Shown here: in pieces, positions 17,143 through 26,205 of the stretch
Numbering within the stretch: the first letter of the stretch is position 1
Layout of the letters: every line of letters starts with the position of its first letter
Program-made: the position numbers and the translations under genes
The notes under the pieces: generated by a model
The model's database searches: none
Seen by the model: only the letters and a program-made list of their open reading frames with translations
Told to the model about the DNA's origin: nothing
NCBI RefSeq assembly: GCF_023074075.1
Contig: NZ_JADPKT010000016.1
Span: 1 to 64,000, forward strand
Length of the DNA stretch: 64,000 nucleotides
Origin: Bradyrhizobium sp. 138
Lineage (GTDB): Bacteria > Pseudomonadota > Alphaproteobacteria > Rhizobiales > Xanthobacteraceae
Reading direction: 5' to 3'

Positions 17143-18648
17143 ATGGACGCGCGCGAGAATTGGTCCCGGTCCGGGATCGGCGGAGCACAGGCAGCGCCCG
17201 GACGTCACCTGCACGGGGTCGAGGTCTACGTCGTCCTGATCGCCTTCCTCTGCGTGTTTTACCTCTCCAACGGACCGCTTCTGCTCGGCCATTATGATCT
17301 CGGCTGGCACCTCGCCGCCGGAGACCTGATCAGGCAGCGCGGCGAAGTCCCGTTCCAGGATCCGTGGGCATTCACCCTCGGCGACAAGCAATGGTACAAT
17401 CTGTCCTGGCTCTGGGACGTGATGGCCAGCGCGCTTTATCAGCACGCCGGCTTTGCCGGGATCGTCCTCATGGTCGTCGCGTGTGGCGCGGTCATCGCAG
17501 GATATCTCGCCTTCTGCGGCCTGAGCAGCAGCGCATCGCCCCTGGCTGTTTGCATCGCCGTCTTCGCCGCGTGCCTGCTCTACCCCTGCTACGAGGCCTC
17601 GCCCAACATGTATCTGGCGGCATCGCCGAACATCGCGACGATGCTGTTCGCGGTCGTTTTCTACGGAGAATGCCTGCGGCGGCGGGGATGGTTCCTGTTG
17701 CCCCCGATGATGATCGTCTGGGTCAATTTGCATGGCGGCTTCATGCTCGCCTTTCCGATCCTTGGCGTCTTCTGTGGCCTCGCTTTGCTGCGGCGAGACT
17801 GGACGAACTTTCGGAATTACTGCCTCGCGGGCGTGGGGTGCTTCATCGCGATCTTCGTCAATCCGCTGGGATGGCACGTCTATGACGGCGTCAGGGCGAC
17901 GCTGGGTCATTTCGTCCAGGCCGACATCGGCGAATGGCGGTCCTATTTTCGCAACATCGAGCTGCCGGGCAGCCTTCCAGGCATCGCCTATGCGCTGACG
18001 TTCGTTGCACTGGAGCTACGATACCGAAGCTCCACGCGCGTTCCGCTCGAGGCGCGCGTGCTTGCGTGGCTGTTCCTGTTCCTGGGTCTCTATCAGTTCA
18101 GATACGCCGCGTTCTTCTTCATTTTCTCGAGCGTCCCGATGGCGCTTCACATCGACCGGCTGCTGCCGAAGCGCCTGTCGAGCTTCGAGGTCCGGCGTGC
18201 GATGCTGGCGGCAGGAATCGTCGGCATCCTGTTACTGCCCTTCGCGTTCATGCAGGTGAGACCGGCTCTGGCATTGCCCGACATGCTCTCGGAGCAGGAT
18301 GCGCGCTATCTCAAGGCGCACAGCTCGCACGCGCACCTGCTGAATCATTGGAACATCGGCGGGCTCCTGATCTTCAGGACGCAGGGATCAGTGCCCGTCT
18401 TCGTCGACGGCCGGGCGGCGACCGCCTACCCGGACGAGTTGCTGCGCGACTATCTCAAGCTGGTTCGGTGGGACATCGACGAGGCCAGTTGGGACAAGGT
18501 GATCGGCAAATATGAGATCGACGCGGTGCTCTGGGTCAGAGCACATGATCCGCTGCGGCACTTCCTGGTCAGCGAAAGAGGCTGGAAAGAGGAATATACC
18601 GGCGCATATGTCAGCCTCTACACCCGGCAAGAGGCCGCTCGCCGGTAG
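17143..18648 (+). CDS. polytopic GT-C-like membrane protein
   Basis: A protein of about 501 residues with around nine to ten transmembrane helices. The first periplasmic loop carries GHYDLGWHLAAGDLI and DPWAFTLGDKQWYNLSWLWD, the acidic/Trp pattern of GT-C type transferases that use polyprenyl-linked sugars. The C-terminal soluble part has NHWNIGGLLIF and VFVDGRAATAYPDEL, a pattern I know from bacterial mannosyltransferase-like membrane proteins of unknown specificity. The start at 17143 is chosen because residues before it look uncoded; 17005 or 17071 remain possible. It is the last rightward gene of the cluster. Confidence 0.75.
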   Translation: MDARENWSRSGIGGAQAAPGRHLHGVEVYVVLIAFLCVFYLSNGPLLLGHYDLGWHLAAGDLIRQRGEVPFQDPWAFTLGDKQWYNLSWLWDVMASALYQHAGFAGIVLMVVACGAVIAGYLAFCGLSSSASPLAVCIAVFAACLLYPCYEASPNMYLAASPNIATMLFAVVFYGECLRRRGWFLLPPMMIVWVNLHGGFMLAFPILGVFCGLALLRRDWTNFRNYCLAGVGCFIAIFVNPLGWHVYDGVRATLGHFVQADIGEWRSYFRNIELPGSLPGIAYALTFVALELRYRSSTRVPLEARVLAWLFLFLGLYQFRYAAFFFIFSSVPMALHIDRLLPKRLSSFEVRRAMLAAGIVGILLLPFAFMQVRPALALPDMLSEQDARYLKAHSSHAHLLNHWNIGGLLIFRTQGSVPVFVDGRAATAYPDELLRDYLKLVRWDIDEASWDKVIGKYEIDAVLWVRAHDPLRHFLVSERGWKEEYTGAYVSLYTRQEAARR

Positions 18649-18650
18649 GA

Positions 18651-19979
18651 TCAGGTCTGCCGGGCCCCGCGCCAAGGTGCCGGGCCGCTTGAAGATCCAC
18701 GCGGCAGCAGGAGCCAGAAACAGATCAGCGCGATCGCGAGCTGGCTGAACCCGTCCATGAGCACGCCCGAGACCGACGCCAGGGTCGGGATGGCGATCGC
18801 GACCGTCAGCACGGCCGCCATCAGCGCAGCAGGCAGATCGACGACGAGAACGGCAGCATACAGCGCCACCTCGAAGAAGGCGTACTCCTTCAGTCTGGGC
18901 GCGCAGAGATAGAGCGCGTACATCGCGAGCACGGTGATGCGCATTGCGGCGTCGGGATGGTCGACCAAAAAGTCATCGAGCATCTGAAGACGCGAAGCCT
19001 TGCGAGCCGGGCGCATTGCACCGACCATGCGCCGCACCGAGATCGCGAGCGGCGCGAGCACGAATGCGATCGCGATCAGACCATAGAGCGCGGCAACGAC
19101 CGGCTTGCTGCCGGCGAGCCCGATGCGGTCCGCAACCGTCTGGGCGAGGAAGAGCAGCGACGGATTGACCTCGCTCCCCGGCGAATGCTGTCCGGGGATC
19201 TGGCCGAAGATCGCGCTCAGCCAACTTCTGAACAGGTCCGGATAGATCACCAGCGAAGCCAGGATCGGCAGCACGAACATGCCGGCTGCGACGGCGATCA
19301 GCAGAAGCTTGCGACCTCTGGGCTGCGGCAGGAAATAGAGCGCGGCAAGGACCGGGAAGAATACCAGCTTGAACGAGGTGACAAGGCCGAGCAGGGCCGC
19401 ACCGGCGAGTTGCGGTGCGAGACTCCCACCGCCCCCCGGCGCGGACTGCGCAGGACGCAGCAACAAGGCCAACGATGCGGCCGTCAACAGGCCACTCAGG
19501 ATCGCAAAATTTCCGGTCGCGATGATCCATTCAAAGCCGAGGAAACCACCGAGCGCGAACAGGCCCCGCAGCGCGACATCCCTCAAGCCCGGCCGCGACT
19601 TGCCGAGACCGGGCAGCAGCAGCGCACAGACCAACGCGAGAACGAGATAGATCGGCTTGTAATGCGCGACGAGGAAGCCGCCGGCGCAGACCGGCCGGAA
19701 GGCATCGAGGGTCACCGGAAGATAGGGATAGGAGAGCTTGGTGTCCTTCAGGTTCTTGACGAAATAGGGGTCGAGCCCCGCGCTATGCGCATCGACGGCT
19801 GCGCAATTCACCCGAGCATCCCAGCCGAACGTCGCGTCCATGCCCATATCGATCACGACAAGCGCGGCAACAAGCAGCGCCAGGGCCAGGATGAAGCGGG
19901 TCATCCAGTTGCTCGCCCGCGCGTCAGTGGCAAGGGTTCCTCGTTGTCCGGCTTCTGCGGACGCGGCGACGTCAGTCAT
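18651..19979 (-). CDS. GT87-like (DUF2029-type) polytopic membrane protein
   Basis: A 442-residue protein with about ten transmembrane helices. It contains AGLDPYFVKNL and LSYPYLPVTL, which match the loop motif of alpha-(1,2)-mannosyltransferase-like GT87 proteins, then GNFAILSGLL and VTSFKLVFFPVL, also usual in that family. It converges on the preceding gene with two bases between stops. It probably uses a polyprenyl-linked sugar on the periplasmic face. The start at 19979 is preferred because the upstream frame is Arg-rich and not membrane-like. Confidence 0.75.
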   Translation of the reverse strand: MTDVAASAEAGQRGTLATDARASNWMTRFILALALLVAALVVIDMGMDATFGWDARVNCAAVDAHSAGLDPYFVKNLKDTKLSYPYLPVTLDAFRPVCAGGFLVAHYKPIYLVLALVCALLLPGLGKSRPGLRDVALRGLFALGGFLGFEWIIATGNFAILSGLLTAASLALLLRPAQSAPGGGGSLAPQLAGAALLGLVTSFKLVFFPVLAALYFLPQPRGRKLLLIAVAAGMFVLPILASLVIYPDLFRSWLSAIFGQIPGQHSPGSEVNPSLLFLAQTVADRIGLAGSKPVVAALYGLIAIAFVLAPLAISVRRMVGAMRPARKASRLQMLDDFLVDHPDAAMRITVLAMYALYLCAPRLKEYAFFEVALYAAVLVVDLPAALMAAVLTVAIAIPTLASVSGVLMDGFSQLAIALICFWLLLPRGSSSGPAPWRGARQT

Positions 19980-20235
19980 GGTTGCGCGCCCTCCATCTCG
20001 GCTCCGCACGAAATCCGACAGCAGGACCCAGAAACACAGCCTCGTCCGGCGCCCACCTTTAGGCAGCAATGGTGAATCACCGGTTTCCGGCCCATCGCAA
20101 GCGCTGCGTTCAGGCCGCCCGGCGGGCCGGGTTCCTCACCAATTCTTGTCCGCCCCTGCGCCGCCTGCCAGCCATCCCGAAACATGGGTTGTGCGACGCA
20201 GCATGGACGATGGATAAAGCCGGTGAATTTCAAAG

Positions 20236-21513
20236 GTGAGCTTCTTGTCCGACATTAATGCCGACGATTGGGTGTCCTCGGGACACCGTCCCATGGGTTT
20301 TCCAGAATTCGTCATCGTGATCGCGTCCATCATGGCGCTGAACCCGCTTGCGATGGACATGATGCTGCCCGCGCTGCCCAATATCGGGTCGGCCTTCAAG
20401 ATTCCCGTCGCCAACCACCTCCAGTTGGTGTTGTCGACCTTCCTGATCGGCTTCGGCGCCGGCCAGTTCGTCATGGGCCCGCTGTCGGACCGCTTCGGCC
20501 GCCGGCCGGTGCTGCTCGGTGGCATGGCGGTCTATGCGGTGGCAAGCGTGCTGGCGGTGGCTGCGCCCTCCTTCGAGACGCTGCTGCTGGCGCGCGCGCT
20601 GCAGGGGCTCGGCACCTCGGCGACGCGCGTGATCGCGACCTCGATCGTGCGCGACTGCTATGTCGGCCGCCGCATGGCGAGCGTGATGTCGCTCGCCATG
20701 ATGGTGTTCATCGCCGTGCCCGTGATCGCCCCCTCGTTCGGACAGGCGGTGCTGCTGGTGACGGCTTGGCGCGGCATCTTCGTCGTGCTGATGCTGTACG
20801 GCCTGCTCGCGCTCGCATGGTGCGTGCTGCGGCTGCCTGAGACCCTGCCTCCGTCCGGGCGCCGGTCGCTCGCGCCCGCCGACGTGCTCTCGGCGTTCCG
20901 GCAGACCGTGACCAATCGCCAGACCATCGGCTATGCCACGGCCGCCGGCAGCGTCATCGGCGCGCTGTTCGCCTATGTCTTCTGCGCCCAGCAGGTCTTC
21001 ACCGGCATCTATCACCTCGGCCATTACTTCCCGCTGGCGTTCGCCGCGATTGCGGCCGGCACGGCCATCGCCGGTTTCCTCAATGCGAGGCTGGTCGGGC
21101 GGCTCGGCATGCGCGTGATCTCGCACGGAGCGCTGGCGCTCTACACGATCGTGGCCGCCGTGATGCTGCTGACGGAAAGCCTCGGTGTGCTGCCGCTTGC
21201 CTTGTTCATGGTGCTCTCCGCCTTGATGATGTTCTCGTTCGGCATGATGGTCGCGAACTTCACCGCGCTCGCCATGGAGCCGCAGGGCCACATCGCCGGC
21301 ACCGCCTCCTCGCTCTATGGGTCGATCACGACACTGATCGGAATCGTGGTCGGCATGGCGATCGGACAGAGCTTCGACGGCACGCTGCTGCCATTCTCGG
21401 TCGGCTTCTTCCTGTCGACGCTCGCTGCGCTCGCGATCGTGCTGGTGGTGGAGAAGGGACGGCTGTTCAAGCCGCATCATCGCAGCGCCACCGGTCAAGA
21501 CCGGGGCGCCTGA
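20236..21513 (+). CDS. MFS transporter, Bcr/CflA drug-efflux type
   Basis: A 425-residue major facilitator protein with 12 predicted helices. The helix 2-3 loop has GPLSDRFGRRPVLLGG, the MFS motif A, and helix 1 carries LNPLAMDMMLPALPNIG, which is typical of the Bcr/CflA drug:proton antiporter branch. LARALQGLGTSATRVIATSIVRDCY is the motif B/C region. The proposed start is a GTG; the first 20 residues are polar and an internal start at 20293 cannot be excluded. It stands alone, followed by a composite intergenic repeat. Confidence 0.88.
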   Translation: MSFLSDINADDWVSSGHRPMGFPEFVIVIASIMALNPLAMDMMLPALPNIGSAFKIPVANHLQLVLSTFLIGFGAGQFVMGPLSDRFGRRPVLLGGMAVYAVASVLAVAAPSFETLLLARALQGLGTSATRVIATSIVRDCYVGRRMASVMSLAMMVFIAVPVIAPSFGQAVLLVTAWRGIFVVLMLYGLLALAWCVLRLPETLPPSGRRSLAPADVLSAFRQTVTNRQTIGYATAAGSVIGALFAYVFCAQQVFTGIYHLGHYFPLAFAAIAAGTAIAGFLNARLVGRLGMRVISHGALALYTIVAAVMLLTESLGVLPLALFMVLSALMMFSFGMMVANFTALAMEPQGHIAGTASSLYGSITTLIGIVVGMAIGQSFDGTLLPFSVGFFLSTLAALAIVLVVEKGRLFKPHHRSATGQDRGA

Positions 21514-21619
21514 GAGATATCTGCGCAGGGCCGAAGACCTATGGCCCCGCGGAAAAGATTCCCTCGCCCGAAATTGGCGCCGGCTGATGTCCGCCTCGCC
21601 CCCCGGCGCGTGAGACGTC

Positions 21620-21719
21620 TAAAGCGCTATGAGGTCAGGATGAACCGTCATAGCGCTTAGGTTATTGTTTGAGCATGATCTTCTCGGAAAACCGCTACAC
21701 ACTTTTCCGGATCATGCTC
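21620..21719 (+). repeat. composite palindromic intergenic repeat
   Basis: Two palindromes in tandem: AAGCGCTATGA/TCATAGCGCTT (21622-21632 and 21648-21658), then GGTTATTGTTT and a second one with termini GAGCATGATC (21671) and ATCATGCTC (ending 21719) around GGAAAACCGCTACACACTTTT. The second half is the same element as 8561-8622 in the opposite orientation. The right end abuts and supplies part of the stop codon of the leftward phospholipase-D-like gene. Confidence 0.85.
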
Positions 21720-23905
21720 TAGGCCGCCGTCGCTTTCCTCGCCGGCGCCGCCGCGCTTGCACCATCGAGGAAGTAGTCGAGGCTCGATACCGGCCGTTCC
21801 TCAAAATGCCGGTTCTGCCAATCCGATCCCACCGTCAACAAGCCGCGCGGCTTGGCTTGCGCCGCCGCCTCCTCATAGGATGTGAGCTTGCCGGCGATGA
21901 TGTCCCGGCGAATCTTCTCCTCAAGCCGCGCCCGCATCACATAGTGGTCGTAGAGATCGATGACATGCACGGCGTAGGAGATCGCGAGCTCGCGGTTGCG
22001 CTCGATGATCAGGAGATTCTCGTCGTTGCAGTATGACGCCTTGTAGCCGAGATTGTGGCTACCTGTGATCACGGTACAGCGCTCTTCGTCCAGGGGATCG
22101 ATGACGATGATCTTGTCATGGATGATGGCGTGGCCGGCCGTGAGCAACTCGGGGCGAAGATTGCCGAAGGGAATGCGGACGGCGGAAGCGCGGATCATCG
22201 CGATCCGGCTCTGGTCGCCTTTCGGCCACCAGATCGCCGGTGGCGGCAGCTTGATCCCCTTCGGTTTGGGCGCGTCCTTCACCGGCGCCGTATATCCCGG
22301 CATCGCGGAGGGATCGCTGATCGCGCCCATGACGAATAGTCCCTTGTCGGCGAGCGCGCCCGCCTTCTCGGCGAGCTGCGCGGCCTCGCCGACGACGCTG
22401 TTGATCCCACCCCGGCTGGGCAGGAACGTCAGAAACATGATCGCCTTTCTGGCGGCGTCCATGCGCTGATAGACCTCCTGCAGATCAATCGGCCGAACGG
22501 GACTATTCTTGGGCACCGTTGATTGCTTGGTGTTCGGTGAGAACCAGACCTTGCCGACACCGCCACCATCGAGCTGTCGCCGCTTCGGGGCCGCCTGATT
22601 TTCCGTCCTGAGACTGGGGCTCTGCTTGTTGCTGTTGGGCTTGGCGCCAACGATTGTCTTGGTTCCCTTCTTGACCTTGAGCGGCTCGCGCGGCGCAAGC
22701 TTTTCGTTGTTCATGCGAGTCCAGTTGGCGAAATAGTCGGCAGCGATGCCGTCGTCCTCGATGATGATGGTGTTGTTGGACTGGGTGCAGAGCCCGGTCT
22801 CCGTCCAGTTCGTGCTGCCGGTCATCACCGCGAGCGGCTTGCCGCCATGCACATAGATCGCGAACTTGTTGTGGCCGATTCGCGCCGACGAGTTGAACAT
22901 GCGATCGACGACGCGCCCCTTGTATTTCTTGCCCGCCGCCGCGTGCAGCCGAGCCCTGGCCTCGTCGTTCCCGGTATCCCACACGACGGGCTTGCGCTTC
23001 TCCTTCGGGGTGCCCTTGGGGTTGGGGTTCTCGTTTCCGGCCGTCGTGAGAATGATGTGGACGTGACCGCTCTTCACGCCGCCGACCAGAAGGTCGATCA
23101 GCGGCTTGTCGTACAGTTCGTAGAGGGCGAGATAGACCTCCCCGCCTTCCTTGCGGGCGCGGTCCAGCAGCCTCGTCACGAACGCGAACACGTCGCCGGT
23201 CAGAAAGGCACGGATTTGCGATTTTGGATTGACGATCTCCCGTCTCAGCACCGCGAGCAGATGATCTTCCTTCTTCTTCGTCCCCTGTACGCGCGTCTTC
23301 GCGTTCTCCGAGGTCGCCTCGGCCATGATCTTCTTCGACGGCGCCTTGCCGACGGAGCTCAGTTGCCGCACCAGATTCTGTGTCGACAGGATTCCATTGG
23401 TGAAGGTCGCGGAGATCCCCTGACCGTAGGTGTGCGTCACGTCGATCGAATTGGTCCTGGTCGGTTCGCCGATCGTGTAGAGTTGATGATGGGGGCCCTC
23501 ATAGCTCGGTAGCCCGTTCGCGTCGGTGGCCGGCGCGGTGGGGGATGGCGGGACCAATTTGCGGTCCGGACCAGCCGTCAATCCAACCGGCACGACCTCA
23601 TAGTGAACCCTGAAATCGATCGGCCGCACGGCCGTGGTATCGCGCGACTTGCGCAGCGTCAGATCGCGCCACTCGAAACGCTGGATCGGCCAGACCGAGG
23701 AGTCCTGCTCGTTCCAGTTGGGATTGTTCTGATCTGTGAAGGCGATCCAGGTCGGCAGGATGCGGCGTTGTCCGGCATCCTTGCCGGTCTCGTGCACGCG
23801 CGTCACCATGAAACCGACGCAATCCTTGATCTTCTCGTCGACATCCCACGCAATGTATCCGACTTCACCGTTGCACCAGGCGCCGGCGCGCGTAATCAAA
23901 TTCAT
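21719..23905 (-). CDS. phospholipase-D-like protein with two HKD motifs
   Basis: A 728-residue protein of the PLD superfamily. The first HKD motif is IGHNKFAIYV with GSTNWTETG (about residues 343-375), the second IIHDKIIVID with TGSHNLGYKA (about 595-620). Two motifs make one active site through a phosphohistidine intermediate, so it is probably catalytically competent. The motifs are separated by an unusually long, Lys-rich linker (KVKKGTKTIVGAKPNSNKQ). The N-terminal third is unrecognised and has no signal peptide. The start at 23905 has GGAGG seven bases upstream. The substrate may be lipid or nucleic acid; neither can be chosen from the sequence. The stop codon is formed at the border of a palindromic repeat. 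Confidence 0.85.
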   Translation of the reverse strand: MNLITRAGAWCNGEVGYIAWDVDEKIKDCVGFMVTRVHETGKDAGQRRILPTWIAFTDQNNPNWNEQDSSVWPIQRFEWRDLTLRKSRDTTAVRPIDFRVHYEVVPVGLTAGPDRKLVPPSPTAPATDANGLPSYEGPHHQLYTIGEPTRTNSIDVTHTYGQGISATFTNGILSTQNLVRQLSSVGKAPSKKIMAEATSENAKTRVQGTKKKEDHLLAVLRREIVNPKSQIRAFLTGDVFAFVTRLLDRARKEGGEVYLALYELYDKPLIDLLVGGVKSGHVHIILTTAGNENPNPKGTPKEKRKPVVWDTGNDEARARLHAAAGKKYKGRVVDRMFNSSARIGHNKFAIYVHGGKPLAVMTGSTNWTETGLCTQSNNTIIIEDDGIAADYFANWTRMNNEKLAPREPLKVKKGTKTIVGAKPNSNKQSPSLRTENQAAPKRRQLDGGGVGKVWFSPNTKQSTVPKNSPVRPIDLQEVYQRMDAARKAIMFLTFLPSRGGINSVVGEAAQLAEKAGALADKGLFVMGAISDPSAMPGYTAPVKDAPKPKGIKLPPPAIWWPKGDQSRIAMIRASAVRIPFGNLRPELLTAGHAIIHDKIIVIDPLDEERCTVITGSHNLGYKASYCNDENLLIIERNRELAISYAVHVIDLYDHYVMRARLEEKIRRDIIAGKLTSYEEAAAQAKPRGLLTVGSDWQNRHFEERPVSSLDYFLDGASAAAPARKATAA

Positions 23906-24087
23906 CGCAACCTCCCAATGAATGAAACAACGAAGCAATAACGTTCGCACACTACGACGGCAGGCCAGCTTCTTCAATCAAACGTTGAAAACGTTGCCCC
24001 GGAACCAGGTCCGGCGTCTCGCGGCACCTCGGCGGGAACGTTTGCGGACAAACGATGTTGTCCTGCAACAAATCGGAGCATCACAAG

Positions 24088-24219
24088 ATGGAAGACGAAA
24101 GCCGCAAGCGGCGGCCTGAGGAAGAACGCAACGACGACGTGCCGGCGTCTCCTCCACGCGATCCGGCCTCTCCGCTGGTCACCGAAGGCCTGGAGCAAGT
24201 CCGCGACAGCCACTACTGA
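24088..24219 (+). CDS. very small charged protein
   Basis: A 43-residue product, rich in Glu, Asp, Arg and Pro (MEDESRKRRPEEERNDD, then PASPPRDPASP) with a C-terminal LVTEGLEQVRDSHY. GGAG lies nine bases before the ATG and codon use is normal. It has no hydrophobic part and is probably disordered. It sits alone between the leftward PLD-like gene and a terminator. Its function is unknown. Confidence 0.45.
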   Translation: MEDESRKRRPEEERNDDVPASPPRDPASPLVTEGLEQVRDSHY

Positions 24220-24261
24220 TCTGTCAGCCTCACTGTCGCTTCGATACCGCATAGAAGATAG

Positions 24262-24293
24262 AAAAAGGCGCCGCGGATGTCAGCGGCGCCTTT
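24262..24293 (-). terminator. terminator of the peptide-binding-protein gene
   Basis: A perfect 11-bp stem AAAGGCGCCGC/GCGGCGCCTTT (24264-24274, 24283-24293), loop of eight. On the minus strand it runs into TTTTT, 36 bases past the stop of the binding-protein gene. It could also serve the small plus-strand gene. Confidence 0.75.
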
Positions 24294-24328
24294 CGATTCA
24301 GAAACAAATCGCAGACGGAGAAGCCTCC

Positions 24329-25939
24329 CTACTCCGACTTGTCCATGCTCCAGAACACTGGCGTCGCCGGGCCGTCGAGCACGCCGGTCAGCGATTTGCG
24401 CCAGCCACTTGGCAGGAGATACTGCCCAAGCGGGATGTAGATCACCTGCTCATAGGCTTCCTTCTGGATGTCCGCGGCGATCTTCTTCTGGTCGTCAGTC
24501 GAGGACGCACGGACGAAGGCGTCCTTGAGCTGCTCGATCTTGGCGCTTTCCGCCCAACCGAACCAGCCGCCCTTCTTGCCCTGGCCGCCGATCGAGAGAT
24601 TGGCGATCGGGTTGGACACGTCGGCCGCGACCCAGTTGGTGAAGAACATGTTCCAGCCGCCTTCCTTCGGCGGCTTCTGGCTGGCGCGGCGACTCACCAC
24701 CGTCTGCCAGTCGGTCGCCTGCAGGTCGACCTTGAAGCCGGCCTCCCGCAGCAGCTGAGCCGCAACGATGGGCTGCGCCTTCAGCGTCGTAACGTCGCCA
24801 GGCGCCATGATCACGATCGGCGTGCCGTCATAGCCGGACTCGGCGAGAGCCTTCTTGGCTTCCGCCATGCCGTTGCCCTTCACCAGGGTTTCGGAGCCCG
24901 CATCGGTCGCGAGCGGCGTGTCGCACACGAAGAAGGCGCCGCAGATCTTCTGGTACTTCGCGTTGCCGACCAGCGCGTCGAGCACGTCCTTCTGGTTGAT
25001 CGCCAGAAAGGCGGCGCGGCGCACCTTCACGTTATCGAACGGCGGATGAAGGAAGTTCATCCGGCCGAGCGTCTGAAAGCCGAACTTGTTGAGGACCTCG
25101 ACCGTGAGCTCCTTATTGGCTTCCAGCACCGGCAGCATGTCGAACGGCAGATTCTCCATGAAGTCGATGTCGCCCGACTGCAACGCGTTCACCGCGGTCT
25201 GCGAGTCCGGCATGGTGAGCCACTCGACGCGATCGACCTTCACCACCTTGCCGCCCGAGGTCCAGCTCGCAGGCTCCTTGCGCGGCACGTAATCGGTGTT
25301 CTTGACGTAGACCGCCTTCACGCCCGGCTGGAATTCCGACTGCACGAACTTGAAAGGACCTGAGCCGATCTGCTCCGGAATCTGCTTGTCCGCCGGCGTC
25401 TCGGCGAGACGCTTCGGCATCATGAAGGCGACGCGCGAGGACGGCTTGCCAATGGAGTCGAGCACGAGGCCGTAGGGCTCCTTCAGCTTCAGCGTGATGG
25501 TCTTGGCGTCGGTCGCCTCGATGCTCGCGGTGAAGTCCATGAGCTTCTGGCCCATGCCGTCGACCGCAGCCCAGCGCTTCAGCGAAGCGACGCAGTCTTC
25601 CGCCGTCACCGGTGCGCCGTCATGCCACTTCAGGCCGTCGCGCAGCGTGAAGGTGTAAGTGAGCTTGTCGTCGGAGATCTTCCAGTCCGCCATCTGCGGC
25701 TGGATCTTGAAGCTCGAATCGGTCGCCACCAGCGTGTCGTAGACCATGTAGCCATGGTCGCGCGTGATGTAGGCCGTGGTGAAGATCGGATCGATGATGC
25801 GCAGATCCGAATGCATCACCGCCGTGATGGTCTTGCCCGCTGCGAGCACGGGCGTTGCGAGTGCCGTCGAAAGCGCGACGACTGACAGCGCGAGTTTGGA
25901 GGCGAACGCGCGAGGCCCCCGGCGCATGAAGTGGAACAT
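24329..25939 (-). CDS. periplasmic peptide-binding protein (SBP family 5) of an ABC transporter
   Basis: A 536-residue extracytoplasmic solute-binding protein of the DppA/OppA family. Residues 1 to about 33 are a Sec signal peptide (KLALSVVALSTALATPVLAAG). The family 5 pattern follows: VMHSDLRIIDPIF, YMVYDTLVATDSSF, LRDGLKWHDGAPVTAEDCVASLKRW. An AGGAG lies eight bases before the ATG. It is encoded divergently from the permease operon beginning with the peptidase at 26206, and is most likely the partner of the permeases at 27482-30994. The ligand is probably a peptide or acylated amino acid. Confidence 0.93.
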   Translation of the reverse strand: MFHFMRRGPRAFASKLALSVVALSTALATPVLAAGKTITAVMHSDLRIIDPIFTTAYITRDHGYMVYDTLVATDSSFKIQPQMADWKISDDKLTYTFTLRDGLKWHDGAPVTAEDCVASLKRWAAVDGMGQKLMDFTASIEATDAKTITLKLKEPYGLVLDSIGKPSSRVAFMMPKRLAETPADKQIPEQIGSGPFKFVQSEFQPGVKAVYVKNTDYVPRKEPASWTSGGKVVKVDRVEWLTMPDSQTAVNALQSGDIDFMENLPFDMLPVLEANKELTVEVLNKFGFQTLGRMNFLHPPFDNVKVRRAAFLAINQKDVLDALVGNAKYQKICGAFFVCDTPLATDAGSETLVKGNGMAEAKKALAESGYDGTPIVIMAPGDVTTLKAQPIVAAQLLREAGFKVDLQATDWQTVVSRRASQKPPKEGGWNMFFTNWVAADVSNPIANLSIGGQGKKGGWFGWAESAKIEQLKDAFVRASSTDDQKKIAADIQKEAYEQVIYIPLGQYLLPSGWRKSLTGVLDGPATPVFWSMDKSE

Positions 25940-26205
25940 AAAAAGTTTCTCCTGACGTGAAACTGTTCAAAGGCAGGTTATTGGTTAAGCATGCGGCTCG
26001 TTCCTTGGGCGAACTAACCTCATGCAATGCCTTTGTCTTTCGAGACTTGCAGACAGTGCCGAGCGCGTCAATCCGGTTTCGCTGCAAGCCCTGGCGGCGC
26101 GGGCACGGGCTCCACAAGGATCGGTTTGGCTCTACAACACTCTCCACTCGTCCTGCCGCACGATGCAATGCGCGTTCCATCTTTCGAAGCTTGAGAGACA
26201 TTGAG

